63,956 bases of DNA from Scalindua sp964584595 (lineage in GTDB: Bacteria > Planctomycetota > Brocadiia > Brocadiales > Scalinduaceae), in contig CAZPAM010000007.1 of NCBI GenBank assembly GCA_964584595.1, positions 1 to 63,956 on the forward strand, in the 5' to 3' direction. The notes below the pieces were generated by a model, which saw nothing but the letters and a program-made list of their open reading frames with translations, ran no database searches and was not told where the DNA came from. The position numbers were made by a program, and so were the translations under genes. This document shows, in pieces, positions 8,834 through 17,868 of the stretch. How positions within the stretch are numbered: position 1 is the first letter of the stretch; every line of letters starts with the position of its first letter.

Positions 8834-9831
8834 TTTTATTATTACCTAGATTGAGTAATTATATTTTACTGTAGCCGCAGGCTGGGCTGCCCCAGTTCTT
8901 TGTGCCACTTTTACCATACCAAGATTCCTTAATCTTTAGTAATTGCTACCGCGATTGTAATGGTATCCAGTTTATTGAGAAGAAGCAAGATAGTTCATAT
9001 ATATCTGTAAAAATAAACTTAATTTATGAAAGCATCCATCGTTTGGTGGAGTATATGTCTGTGTGGTATGAAATCTAGTAAATTGTATTAAATATTGAGA
9101 GGGTATAATACTCAAGTAAATACCAAAATCAATTGGAAAAAAATTTCTACCTCCCTCCAGTTGCCTTCAATGTATACTCATGAGACCTCATTCGAGCTAT
9201 CCAGCTTCCTACATTTGCACCCTTCCATCCAATATGAAAGGCCTATAACAATCATAAGTACAAGCCTTACAAAATAACTTTATAGTCACGAGAGGTTAAT
9301 CTAACAGCCTTGTTTTCACCTGGATCCTTTCTCGTACGTTACGGTACTCATACTTTCCGTATCCAGTTTAGCTTACACTCTTTACGCAAAATATATACGA
9401 AGTCTAAAATACCACAATCTCCTACAAATTCGCCCAATATTGTGTCCCTCGGACAATTCAATTTCTGCTATTCAAACTTTCAGCATAAATGTACATAGTC
9501 ATATGTATTTTCTAAAATAGTATCCACAGACTATATCTTAAAAATAACTTATACGTATATTAACATAGCTAAAGTACTTGTCCTGGATGGTTTTCGGAAG
9601 AGAAGATGTGGCCCAGCTTAACAGAATAAGAATAAAGTCTAGGCTGAGTTTAATTATTAATAATACAGCAAAATTTTTAGGAAAGTTCCTTCAGTTCTAG
9701 AAAAAAATATACGTTCTATTTCGAGTTTTGCTGTTGAGGTTTTAAATAAATTTTTTGAAAGGAGGTAATAGTTAGACAGTATATACATTTAATTTTATTT
9801 TTCATAACCACCTTAGTAAGGAGATTATGCT
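8834..9831. other. 1-kb intergenic region upstream of the porin gene
   Basis: No coding sequence is convincing; the short ORFs at 9095 and 9310 have no RBS or family features. Bases about 9320-9375 form a small set of nested inverted repeats (CTGGAT/ATCCAG around CGG/CCG, read on the minus strand) of unknown meaning. A strong Shine-Dalgarno-like GAAAGGAGGTAATAG lies at about 9757-9771 with no start codon at a suitable distance. The true porin RBS is the AAGGAG at about 9818. The promoter of the porin-urt operon should lie here. Confidence 0.4.
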
Positions 9832-11079
9832 ATGAAAAAAAAAGTGGTACTGACGTTGGTTATTATGTTTTGTGTAGTATTCTTGTGTAACGTAAAAGTT
9901 GGATTTACACAAGGAATGGAACAAAGGATGGACTATTTAGAAAACAGGCTTAGTGAAATGACTGCGATCCAAGATGATCACAAAAGCACTATAAGTGCAA
10001 TGAAGGGGCTTCAAGACAGAGTTTCGCTTGGCATGGGTATGCGTACATCTTTCACAACGACAGAGGATGCGGCAGGTTCTAAAGGCGATGGGGTAAGTGG
10101 CGGAAGAAGTTGGGACAAAAATTTTGATGTTGATAACATGCGACTTTACTTTGGCGCCAAGGTTACCGACAATATAAGAATGGAATTCAATACAGAAATT
10201 TCTAACACTACTGGCGTAGACGACGACATTCGCTTGCTGGATGCTTTTGTGGAATATACGTGGAACGACTATGCTCACGTACGTTTTGGAAGGCATCTGC
10301 CGGCCAGCGACCGTTATAATCTTGACGGGCCATACTATCAAAACTCTTTTGACTTTCCAGGCCCGGGAATATCCGCATATCCTTTCAAGAGTACCGGACG
10401 TGCTGAAGGAGTTAGTTATTGGGGGCAGTACGCCGGTGGAAAATTCAAGTGGCAGTTATCAGCGCTAGAAGGTGCTGAAACTGGCACTAATAATGAAGAT
10501 CCAGACCATTTGATGTATACAGGTCGTGTGACGTATAATTTCTGGGAACCTGAACCTGGTTATTACAATAGCAGCACTTTCTACGGTGAGAAAGATGTAC
10601 TGGCTATAGGTCTGGTAGGGGTTCACCAGTCAGATGGTGCAGGCACCGCTGCTACACCGACCGATTATACTGCTTACAATATCGATTTCCTGCTTGAAAA
10701 AAACTTTGGATGGGGCACCATAGACATAGAGGCTGCCTATTTTGATTATACAAACCATGGAACCTCAGGTGGCACAGGGAGTGTTGGTGGCGCTGGTCAA
10801 GCCTGGAATGTTGGGTTTAGTTACCTGTATCCTGAAAAAATCGGCTGGGGAGCTCCGCAACTTGTTACTCGTTATGTCGAATATAATCCTACCGAGTCAG
10901 ATACGGCCTCTAAATGGACTCAGAACAAACTGGAATTGGGTTTGCATTACATCATACAGGGACATAACGCAAAAATTGCTCTGGTATATAGCAATTCACA
11001 TCTTGGTAGTACCGGCACTGAAGCTGATTGGAATGAAGATCAAAATGCAGTGAGACTCGGGATGCAATTTCAACGCTAA
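9832..11079 (+). CDS. Outer-membrane porin with coiled-coil N-terminus
   Basis: The 415-aa protein has a signal peptide (about 1-26, cleaved near GFTQG). A short coiled coil follows (MEQRMDYLENRLSEMTAIQ), then a long run of alternating hydrophobic/polar beta strands (LYFGAKVTDNIRMEFNTEI, HVRFGRHLPASD, and others) ending in VRLGMQFQR. This is the layout of phosphate/amide-type porins (OprO/FmdC-like). FmdC-like porins accompany short-chain amide and urea ABC transporters in other bacteria. Here it sits 125 bp before urtA, in the same direction, so it probably lets urea across the outer membrane. RBS AAGGAG precedes the ATG. Specificity is inferred from context only. Confidence 0.8.
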   Translation: MKKKVVLTLVIMFCVVFLCNVKVGFTQGMEQRMDYLENRLSEMTAIQDDHKSTISAMKGLQDRVSLGMGMRTSFTTTEDAAGSKGDGVSGGRSWDKNFDVDNMRLYFGAKVTDNIRMEFNTEISNTTGVDDDIRLLDAFVEYTWNDYAHVRFGRHLPASDRYNLDGPYYQNSFDFPGPGISAYPFKSTGRAEGVSYWGQYAGGKFKWQLSALEGAETGTNNEDPDHLMYTGRVTYNFWEPEPGYYNSSTFYGEKDVLAIGLVGVHQSDGAGTAATPTDYTAYNIDFLLEKNFGWGTIDIEAAYFDYTNHGTSGGTGSVGGAGQAWNVGFSYLYPEKIGWGAPQLVTRYVEYNPTESDTASKWTQNKLELGLHYIIQGHNAKIALVYSNSHLGSTGTEADWNEDQNAVRLGMQFQR

Positions 11080-11143
11080 AGTTGTATCTGAACTCTTCAA
11101 CATGGGGTAGTGTTTAATGGGTAGCATTTTCGACTCACAAGAA

Positions 11144-11159
11144 AGGAGGTTGTTTTTTG
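11144..11159 (+). promoter_or_regulatory. Second strong RBS with TTG, in frame upstream of urtA
   Basis: AGGAGG (11144-11149) lies seven bases before TTG 11157, which is in frame with urtA and would add 16 residues. The usual start, ATG 11205, has its own RBS (GAAAGGAG, about 11191-11198). The signal peptide favours ATG 11205. The upstream site may be a second start or a leftover. Confidence 0.4.
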
Positions 11160-11204
11160 CTATCATATTTTAGTTTTATCAAACTAAAGAGAAAGGAGAA
11201 ACAA

Positions 11205-12629
11205 ATGCATCACAAAAGTAAAAAAAACATTTTTGGTTGGAGTAAGCGTTGTGCCGTCATAACCGTTGCAGTTGCCATGATTATGTTTGTTGGGTTTCAG
11301 GCTGCCAAAGCAGGGCAAATTGATCCCTCAAAACCACCCATTAAGGTTGGGGTATTACATTCCTTGAGTGGTACTATGGCCATAAGTGAAGTTGCAATTA
11401 AAGATGTGGTATTAATGGCAATTGAAGAGATTAATGCCGCTGGTGGTCTTTTAGGTGGAAGAAAGGTTGTTCCAGTCATAGAAGATCCTGCCTCAGACTG
11501 GCCTACCTTTGCAGAAAAGGCCAAAAAACTTATACTTCGTGATGACGTATGTTCTGTTTTTGGTTGCTGGACTTCCGCAAGTAGAAAAGCGGTACTCCCG
11601 GTATTTGAAAAATATAACCATTTATTGTGGTATCCCGTTCAGTATGAAGGAAATGAGTGTTCCACGAATGTAATTTATTCAGGAGCTGCACCAAATCAAC
11701 AGACAAGTCCTGCAGTGACGTGGCTTTTAAAACAGGGCAAAAAAAGGTTTTATCTATTGGGTTCGGATTATATATTCCCAAGGACTACGAACATGATTAT
11801 CAGGGGACAACTTGAGGCAGAGGGTGGTGTTTTAGTGGCGGAGGAATATACTCCACTTGGGCATATGGAATATTCTACAGTTGTGAATAAGATTAAAAAG
11901 GCAAGACCTGATGTTATATTCAGTACAATTAACGGTGACAGCAATGTGGCATTTTTCAAACAATTGAAAGCCGCCGGCATTTCGGCTAGAGACATTCCCG
12001 TTATGTCGGTTAGTATTGCTGAAGAGGAAGTTCGGGGAATTGGTGGTGATAACGTAGCAGGCCATTATGCCGTGTGGAATTATTTCATGAGTCAAAATAC
12101 CCCGGAGAATAATGTTTTTGTGGAAAATTATAAGAATCGTTTTGGACAGGATCGTGTCACTGATGACCCCATTGAGGCACAATACATTAATGTAAAGGTA
12201 TGGGCCATGGCAGTAGAAAAGGCTGGCTCTGATAATGTAAATGCCATACGTGAGGCTGCAAGAGGACTGGAATATCTAGCACCAGAGGGACCTGTACGGC
12301 TTGATGCCGAAAATCAACATTATTGGAAGGTTGTGCAGATTGGCAAGCATTTGAAGAATGGTCAGTTCAAGGTTGTATGGAGTACGCCTGGTCCTGTACG
12401 TCCTATGCCGTGGAGCAGGTTCACTAATCCCGACAAAGATTGTGTTCAATCTAAAGGTGGAACAATTACTGTAGCTGCGGGTGAGAGAGGTGCTGACTAT
12501 CAAATAATGAGTAAGGGTGATATGGCTAGAATTAGTGGTGGAATATCCTATGGGAGTGCCCCAGGCGGTTCATTAGAAAGCAGGGTGGAAAGACTGGAAA
12601 AATGGATGAAAAGTTTTAAGTCAAGATAA
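11205..12629 (+). CDS. urtA: Urea ABC transporter substrate-binding protein UrtA
   Basis: With the ATG at 11205 the protein is 474 aa: a signal peptide (RCAVITVAVAMIMFVGFQAAKAG), then a Leu/Ile/Val-type periplasmic binding fold. UrtA hallmarks include PIKVGVLHSLSGTMAISE, VFGCWTSASRKAVLPVFEKYNHLLWYPVQYEGNECS and GSDYIFPRTTN. It delivers urea to UrtBC in the periplasm. The C-terminus carries an added glycine/serine linker and a short heptad helix (ESRVERLEKWMKSF) that ordinary UrtA proteins lack as far as I know; it may oligomerise or tether the protein. It is followed by a 717-bp gap with a structured repeat before urtB, which could allow more binding protein than permease to be made. Confidence 0.95.
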   Translation: MHHKSKKNIFGWSKRCAVITVAVAMIMFVGFQAAKAGQIDPSKPPIKVGVLHSLSGTMAISEVAIKDVVLMAIEEINAAGGLLGGRKVVPVIEDPASDWPTFAEKAKKLILRDDVCSVFGCWTSASRKAVLPVFEKYNHLLWYPVQYEGNECSTNVIYSGAAPNQQTSPAVTWLLKQGKKRFYLLGSDYIFPRTTNMIIRGQLEAEGGVLVAEEYTPLGHMEYSTVVNKIKKARPDVIFSTINGDSNVAFFKQLKAAGISARDIPVMSVSIAEEEVRGIGGDNVAGHYAVWNYFMSQNTPENNVFVENYKNRFGQDRVTDDPIEAQYINVKVWAMAVEKAGSDNVNAIREAARGLEYLAPEGPVRLDAENQHYWKVVQIGKHLKNGQFKVVWSTPGPVRPMPWSRFTNPDKDCVQSKGGTITVAAGERGADYQIMSKGDMARISGGISYGSAPGGSLESRVERLEKWMKSFKSR

Positions 12630-12712
12630 ATGGCTAATAATTTCTCTCATGTAAAATTTAGTCAGATTCATTTTTTAGTTAGAGTTATTAATAAATAAAT
12701 TTGTAATTCTTT

Positions 12713-12862
12713 GGGGGAGGAAAACTCATTAACATTTTAAAGATTAATTATTAACAATATAGAGTGCCGAATTAAAATGCCTCCCCATTAAACTCGGCAC
12801 ATCCTTAATATCTTTAAAGGCTAAAATGGGTTTTCCTCACTCAGTTAAAAGATTAGCGTAAA
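12713..12862 (+). promoter_or_regulatory. Structured RNA element, copy 1 (between urtA and urtB)
   Basis: Nested pairings are visible. The outer stem is 12717-12730 with 12825-12838 (14 bp, one G-U). The inner stem is TTTAAAGAT (12736-12744) with ATCTTTAAA (12810-12818). The apical hairpin is GTGCCGA (12764-12770) with TCGGCAC (12794-12800). A trailing hairpin GTTAA-AAGA-TTAGC spans 12844-12857. The apical loop GCCTCCCC (12779-12786) can also pair with GGGGAGG (12714-12720), which overlaps the outer stem, so two exclusive folds are possible. It matches no riboswitch class I know. Confidence 0.6.
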
Positions 12863-12961
12863 AAGAAATCTTCATAGTTGTCATACTGCATTTTTCTGTC
12901 GAGTACAAATTTTCTCATCAGCACATTTCTAACAAATGAGACTGTTTTTAAGTTAATCAGA

Positions 12962-13103
12962 GGGAGGGAAGACTCATTAACATTTTGAAGATTAATTAAC
13001 AAGAGGGCAGAGTTAAATGCCTCCACATTTAACCTGAAACATCCTTAATATCTTTAAAGGTTAATAATGAGTCTTCCGCTCTCAGCTAAAAGGTTAGCAT
13101 AAA
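12962..13103 (+). promoter_or_regulatory. Structured RNA element, copy 2 (between urtA and urtB)
   Basis: This is a diverged copy starting 250 bp after copy 1 and keeping each stem. The outer stem is 12967-12979 with 13065-13077 (13 bp). The inner stem is TTTGAAGAT (12984-12992) with ATCTTTAAA (13050-13058). The apical hairpin is GTTAAATG (13012-13019) with CATTTAAC (13026-13033), again with a CCTCC loop. The trailing hairpin is GCTAA-AAGG-TTAGC (13085-13098). Relative to copy 1 the outer stem has an A-T to G-C pair change, and the inner and trailing stems differ by changes that keep pairing through G-U. Copy 2 ends close to GATTTTTTA, so termination there is possible. The remaining gap to urtB (13104-13346) is AT-rich with nothing recognised. 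Confidence 0.6.
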
Positions 13104-13346
13104 GATTTTTTACCGTTCAATCCTGATACAAGTACTTTCAAAAAAATATCATTAAAGAGTTAATATTATCTTATGCTGCATAGTCCAAAATGGTTTGTTT
13201 GTATGTTTATTAACAAGCATAGCATTATATATTTTGAAAATTGGTCTATATATACTATTTCCAAAAAATAATAATGTTGTATAAATGTAATTGTAATCTA
13301 AACTAAATTTATTTTTGAACTTCAGAAGCGAAACCAGGTAATACAT

Positions 13347-15002
13347 ATGAGATTATTTCACATTTATAAAAGTAAAAACAATTTTTTATATCATTTATGT
13401 ATGAAGTTCTCTAAGAAAATAGCAGTTTTAATGTTTATTCTTTCAGCATTAGTTTTAGCTCAGGTGACTTATTCAGAAGCCGCATCTAAAGATTATGTAG
13501 ATAGGTATATTTCAATGCTGTCAGATGAGGATAAAGGCGTTAGAGAAAGTGCCGTCAGGGAACTTGGAAATCTTGGAAACCCTGCAGCCCTTAAGGCGTT
13601 GGATGATTTATGGAATGAGGAAATGGATGAAGAAGTAGTTTTTACAATAGAGCTTGCTGTTAATAAGCTCAAATTATCAGATGTCGATCCGGAAGTCAGA
13701 ATACATGGTGCGAAAGGGTTAGGTGAAAAGGCAGGTACACGTACAGTTGCAGATGCGACGACGGGCGGCGTTGAAGGGGATTCTCTATTTAAACAAATCA
13801 TGGTAAGCGATCAGGAGATGATGATTGTCATTGCCTTATTGGAGAAGGTATTGACCACAGAAAAAGAGGGCAAAGTCAGGAATGCTATTTCCGTGGCTAT
13901 TCAAAAGTTTAAAATGTCAGACAGCGATCCAAATATCCGTGTAGAAGCTGCTAAATTCTTTGGTGAACTGGCGGATCCCGGTAATCTTATGTATTTAGCA
14001 AGGGCTATGGAAAAGGAACAGGATGTAAATGTAATAGCTGTTCTAAAAGAAGCAACTATCAAAATGGAACGGAAAGAGCAGATGGCGCTTACACTTAAGC
14101 AACTATTTAACGGTTTTGCTGTCAGCTCACAATACCTCCTGATTGCTCTTGGGCTGGCAATTACTTTTGGGGTAATGGGTGTAATAAACCTGGCTCATGG
14201 GGAGTTTATGATGCTGGGATGTTATGTTGCATTAATGGTCCAGAGTTTGTTTGCAAGTTTCTTTAGTGAAAGTATTTTTGGCCTCTATTTTGTATTAGCA
14301 TTACCAATATCTTTTATTTTTACCGCTCTTTTAGGATATGCGCTGGAACGTTCAGTTATTCGTTTTTTGTATGGTCGGGCACTAGATACCCTGCTGGCAA
14401 CCTGGGGTGTAAGCTTGATTATTCAACAAGTAGTGAGAAATGTTTTTGGTGCTAATAATATTGACGTGCCAAGTCCAGGATGGCTTCAGGGTGGAATCAC
14501 TGTGTTTGCAGGATTGCATTTACCTTATAAAAGGTTGTTTATTATTGCCTTCACGGCCTTTGTTATTGGAATTGTATACTGGTTGTTTTATCGTACTCGT
14601 TTTGGGTTAAAGGTTCGGGCGGTGATGGTGAACCGCGAGATGAGTAATTGCTTAGGTATTTCCGTCCCGAGAGTAAATTCTTATACATTTGCGCTTGGTT
14701 CAGGGCTGGCTGGGCTCGCTGGTTGTTGCATGAGTTTATTGGGTTCTGTAGGTCCTACTACCGGACAAAATTATATTGTAGATTGCTTCATGGTGGTAGT
14801 ATTAGGTGGTGTTGGTAAGATTGTTGGTACTGTAGCAGGAGCATTTGGTTTGGGTGAAACCAATGCAATACTTGAATTTTTTACAACGGCGAATATAGGT
14901 AAGGCCCTGGCATTCATCCTGGTTATTATATTTTTACGGTTTAGGCCCACTGGTTTTTCTGCACAAAAAGGACGTGAGGATGTGAGGCTGGAAACCCATT
15001 AA
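13347..15002 (+). CDS. urtB: Urea ABC transporter permease UrtB (long form with N-terminal helical repeats)
   Basis: The 551-aa protein has a signal-like hydrophobic segment, then about 220 residues of HEAT-like helical repeats (YVDRYISMLSDEDKGVRESAVRELGNLG; DSDPNIRVEAAKFFGELADPG). From about residue 250 follows the LivH-type permease domain (GVMGVINLAHGEFMMLGCYVA; VVLGGVGKIVGTVAGAFGLG). The long N-terminal domain is typical of UrtB. It forms the inner-membrane channel with UrtC. Two starts compete: ATG 13347 has a weak CCAGGTAA upstream, while ATG 13401 gives a cleaner signal peptide (MKFSKKIAVLMFILSAL) but no RBS. Confidence 0.94.
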   Translation: MRLFHIYKSKNNFLYHLCMKFSKKIAVLMFILSALVLAQVTYSEAASKDYVDRYISMLSDEDKGVRESAVRELGNLGNPAALKALDDLWNEEMDEEVVFTIELAVNKLKLSDVDPEVRIHGAKGLGEKAGTRTVADATTGGVEGDSLFKQIMVSDQEMMIVIALLEKVLTTEKEGKVRNAISVAIQKFKMSDSDPNIRVEAAKFFGELADPGNLMYLARAMEKEQDVNVIAVLKEATIKMERKEQMALTLKQLFNGFAVSSQYLLIALGLAITFGVMGVINLAHGEFMMLGCYVALMVQSLFASFFSESIFGLYFVLALPISFIFTALLGYALERSVIRFLYGRALDTLLATWGVSLIIQQVVRNVFGANNIDVPSPGWLQGGITVFAGLHLPYKRLFIIAFTAFVIGIVYWLFYRTRFGLKVRAVMVNREMSNCLGISVPRVNSYTFALGSGLAGLAGCCMSLLGSVGPTTGQNYIVDCFMVVVLGGVGKIVGTVAGAFGLGETNAILEFFTTANIGKALAFILVIIFLRFRPTGFSAQKGREDVRLETH

Positions 15003-15079
15003 ATTAGTCTTGGTCCACTGGCTTTTTTACCAAAAGTCCATGAATAGTTAAATATGTGAACCCTTGAGGTAAACTAAAA

Positions 15080-16285
15080 ATGTCAAACATAAGTTACAAA
15101 AAGGAACGAAATACAAAAGAGTGGATTATAGCAGGTTCGGTTCTCTTTGTATTTTTAATAATAATACCATTGCTTAATACATTGCCCGGTGAAGACTCCT
15201 GGTTTCGAGTTAGCAGTTTCCGATTGAACCTGTTAGGGAAATTCTGCTGTTTTGCTATTCTGGCCCTGGGGTTGAACCTTGCCTGGGGATATACGGGCAT
15301 TTTAAGTCTTGGGCAGGGTGTGTATTTTGGACTTGGTGGGTATTGTATGGCCATGTACCTGATACTTAAGGTGGGTGCTTCAGGCCATTACGGAAGCGTA
15401 TTACCTGATTTTATGGTGTGGAATGGCCTTACGGAACTTCCCTGGTTCTGGAAACCCATGAATTATGCATGGATAGCGATACCATGTGTAGTAATTGTTC
15501 CTATGGCGCTTGCAGGCGGCTTTGGCTATATGCTATTTAGAAGCCGTGTCCGGGGAGTATATTTTGCCATAGTAACTCAGGCTCTGTCTCTGGTACTTGC
15601 TATTACGCTGGTTGGCAATCAACCTTATACGGGTGGAACAAACGGTTTAAACGATTTTAGAACTATTTTTGGATTGCCTCTCAGAGGCCCTGATTTACCC
15701 AGAACTGAATTTGTTCTTTACATAGCTACAATAATTATATTGTTTGGGGCTTATATGTTGTGTCGCTGGATAACGCGTTCTAAGCTGGGGAAGGTGCTTG
15801 TGGCCATCCGTGATGATGAAAACAGGGTACGATTTTCCGGGTATGATGTTGCAAATTTTAAAATATTTATTTTTATGGTTGCAGCCGGCTTAGCGGGTCT
15901 TGGCGGGGCGCTGTTTGTTCCGCAAGTGGGAATCATAGCCCCGGCAAATGTAGGTATTGTGCCTTCTATTGAGATGACGTTATGGGTTGCTGTAGGTGGA
16001 AGAGGAACGCTTGTGGGGCCTGTGATAGGTGCGCTTTTAGTAAATGCGGCTAAAAGTGGCTTTAGTGAATCGTTTCCTACTATTTGGCTGTACTTTTTGG
16101 GTGCATTATTCCTTGGCGTAGTTGTTGTTTTTCCCAAGGGGGTCATTGATATTCCCAATATGATTAAGCGTGCCTGGCGGAAGAAGTCGAAAAGGGCAGA
16201 GGTAGATGTTGGTTCTGTTGGTGGTGTGGAAAAGAGCAGTAAGCTCTCCGGCAAAATTAGTACTGAAGAAACTAATGTAACATGA
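15080..16285 (+). CDS. urtC: Urea ABC transporter permease UrtC
   Basis: The 401-aa LivM-type permease contains the UrtC blocks LNLAWGYTGILSLGQGVYFGLGGYCMAMYL, SRVRGVYFAIVTQALSLVL, TGGTNGLNDF and VWVAVGGRGTLVGPVIGALLVN (read as LWVAVGGRGTLVGP here). It pairs with UrtB in the inner membrane. The start ATG 15080 has TGAGGTAA nine bases upstream. The tail after about residue 365 is hydrophilic and basic. It lies 77 bp after urtB and 50 bp before urtD in one transcription unit. Confidence 0.95.
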   Translation: MSNISYKKERNTKEWIIAGSVLFVFLIIIPLLNTLPGEDSWFRVSSFRLNLLGKFCCFAILALGLNLAWGYTGILSLGQGVYFGLGGYCMAMYLILKVGASGHYGSVLPDFMVWNGLTELPWFWKPMNYAWIAIPCVVIVPMALAGGFGYMLFRSRVRGVYFAIVTQALSLVLAITLVGNQPYTGGTNGLNDFRTIFGLPLRGPDLPRTEFVLYIATIIILFGAYMLCRWITRSKLGKVLVAIRDDENRVRFSGYDVANFKIFIFMVAAGLAGLGGALFVPQVGIIAPANVGIVPSIEMTLWVAVGGRGTLVGPVIGALLVNAAKSGFSESFPTIWLYFLGALFLGVVVVFPKGVIDIPNMIKRAWRKKSKRAEVDVGSVGGVEKSSKLSGKISTEETNVT

Positions 16286-16335
16286 CACTAGGTGCTTTAT
16301 ATTTAGACTGAATATTTGATTGAAAAGGATAATTT

Positions 16336-17091
16336 GTGCGCAAAGAATCTATTGTATATATGGAGGGTGTAACAGTCAGTTTCGATGGTTTTCTGGCGTT
16401 GAAGAATATGAGTTTCTATATGGATTATGGTGAACTTCGTTCTATGATTGGTCCAAATGGAGCTGGAAAATCGACAATGCTGGATGTGATTTGTGGCAAG
16501 ACAAGAGCTACTAAAGGGCGAGTAATCTTTGGAAAGAACGACGTAAACATTACTAAGATGCCGGAACATGATATCGTGAAAGCGGGAGTCGGCAGAAAAT
16601 TCCAGAATCCTTCTATATTTTCAAATCTCACAGTGTACGAAAATTTTGAATTATCTTTACGCAAGACAAGGGGGGTAATTCCCACGTTGTTTGCAAAAAC
16701 AACTTCAAAAGATCGCGAGAAAATTTATTCAGTTTTAGAAACTGTCGGGTTAACAGAAAAAGCTAATGGAAAGGCCGGTGCGCTTTCCCATGGAGAAAAA
16801 CAATGGGTTGAGATCGGTATGGTGGTAGCTCAGGACCCTGAGTTGGTGCTACTGGATGAGCCTGTTGCCGGAATGTCCATTCAGGAAACAGAAAGAACTG
16901 CCGAACTCATACTTTCGATTAATAAAAACCACTCAGTCCTTGTGATAGATCACGATATGGATTTTATTAAAAACATAGCACAAAAGGTGACGGTCTTACA
17001 TGATGGTACAGTTTTGTGTGAAGGAACTATGGATGAAGTTCAAAAAGACGAACGGGTAATAGAGAAGTATTTAGGGAGGGGGAAAGAATAA
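16336..17091 (+). CDS. urtD: Urea ABC transporter ATP-binding protein UrtD
   Basis: The 251-aa LivG-type ATPase has Walker A GPNGAGKST, the UrtD-like Q-loop region GVGRKFQNPSIFSNLTVYEN, a divergent signature LSHGEKQWVEIGM and Walker B LVLLDEPVAGMS, followed by the switch His in VLVIDHDMDFI. The LSHGEKQW signature is typical of UrtD. The start is GTG 16336, eight bases after AAGGA. It works with UrtE on the cytoplasmic face of UrtBC. Confidence 0.95.
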   Translation: MRKESIVYMEGVTVSFDGFLALKNMSFYMDYGELRSMIGPNGAGKSTMLDVICGKTRATKGRVIFGKNDVNITKMPEHDIVKAGVGRKFQNPSIFSNLTVYENFELSLRKTRGVIPTLFAKTTSKDREKIYSVLETVGLTEKANGKAGALSHGEKQWVEIGMVVAQDPELVLLDEPVAGMSIQETERTAELILSINKNHSVLVIDHDMDFIKNIAQKVTVLHDGTVLCEGTMDEVQKDERVIEKYLGRGKE

Positions 17092-17094
17092 TTC

Positions 17095-17796
17095 ATGTTC
17101 ATGTTAACAATTGAGGGGCTTAATGTTTACTATGGTGAGAGTCATATTCTTCACGACGTTGTTTTAAGGATCAAGCCTGGTGAGACTGCATGTTTGCTGG
17201 GACGAAATGGTGTAGGTAAAACAACAACGCTAAAGGGGATTATGGGTTTACTTCCTGCCAGGAAAGGCAAAATCTGCTTAGACAATAAAGATGTTACTAA
17301 AATGACTCCCGCTCAAAGGGCGAAACTTGGCATGGGGTTTGTTCCTCAGGGACGTGACATATTTCCTACTCTTTCTGTATATGAAAATCTCCTGGTAGCG
17401 TTAGAGGCCAGGAGAGATAATGTTTGTAAGGTACCTGATATAGTTTTTGAATTGTTTCCTATGCTGGATGATTTTCGGGATAGAAAAGGAGGCGACCTGA
17501 GTGGTGGGCAACAGCAGCAACTGGCGATAGGAAGGGCGTTAACATTGGATCCAAAACTTTTGATACTTGATGAACCTACAGAAGGGATTCAGCCCTCGAT
17601 TATTCTGGAGATCGAAGATATTATTCAACGCATAAAAAAAATGTCAAATATAGCTATTTTGATGGTGGAGCAGTACCTGGAATTTGCATGGCGTGTTTCT
17701 GACGACTATTACATTATGGCCAAGGGTTCTATCATCGAAAAAGGACGTACTAAAGACGTTCCTTTAGAGAACGTACAAAAACACGTAACGATATAA
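17095..17796 (+). CDS. urtE: Urea ABC transporter ATP-binding protein UrtE
   Basis: The 233-aa LivF-type ATPase has Walker A GRNGVGKTT, the Q-loop block GFVPQGRDIFPTLSVYENLLV, the signature LSGGQQQQLAIGRAL and Walker B LLILDEPTEGIQPSII. The phrase PTEGIQPSI is a UrtE hallmark. The gene begins 3 bp after the urtD stop and has GGGAGGGGG upstream. A second in-frame ATG two codons later is possible. It completes the transporter, and amt follows in the same direction after 72 bp. Confidence 0.95.
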   Translation: MFMLTIEGLNVYYGESHILHDVVLRIKPGETACLLGRNGVGKTTTLKGIMGLLPARKGKICLDNKDVTKMTPAQRAKLGMGFVPQGRDIFPTLSVYENLLVALEARRDNVCKVPDIVFELFPMLDDFRDRKGGDLSGGQQQQLAIGRALTLDPKLLILDEPTEGIQPSIILEIEDIIQRIKKMSNIAILMVEQYLEFAWRVSDDYYIMAKGSIIEKGRTKDVPLENVQKHVTI

Positions 17797-17868
17797 CTTA
17801 ATGAATAAATCAAATTTTTATTTTTTGCTATTGACGGATCTGAAGATTTAAGGAGATTACATAAAATT

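Noticed and set aside
9310..9498. Possible group II intron or rRNA-like fragment around 9320-9375
   Set aside because: The nested inverted repeats recall intron domain hairpins, but no reverse transcriptase, domain V or boundary sequence could be found, and the match to rRNA failed on reading.
12713..13103. Guanidine (ykkC-type) or glnA riboswitch as the identity of the urtA-urtB repeats
   Set aside because: These classes are plausible near urea and nitrogen genes, but their conserved loop motifs (for example ACGR) are not present.
16106..16569. Minus-strand ORFs across the urtC-urtD junction
   Set aside because: They overlap well-supported transporter genes and have no RBS or homology.
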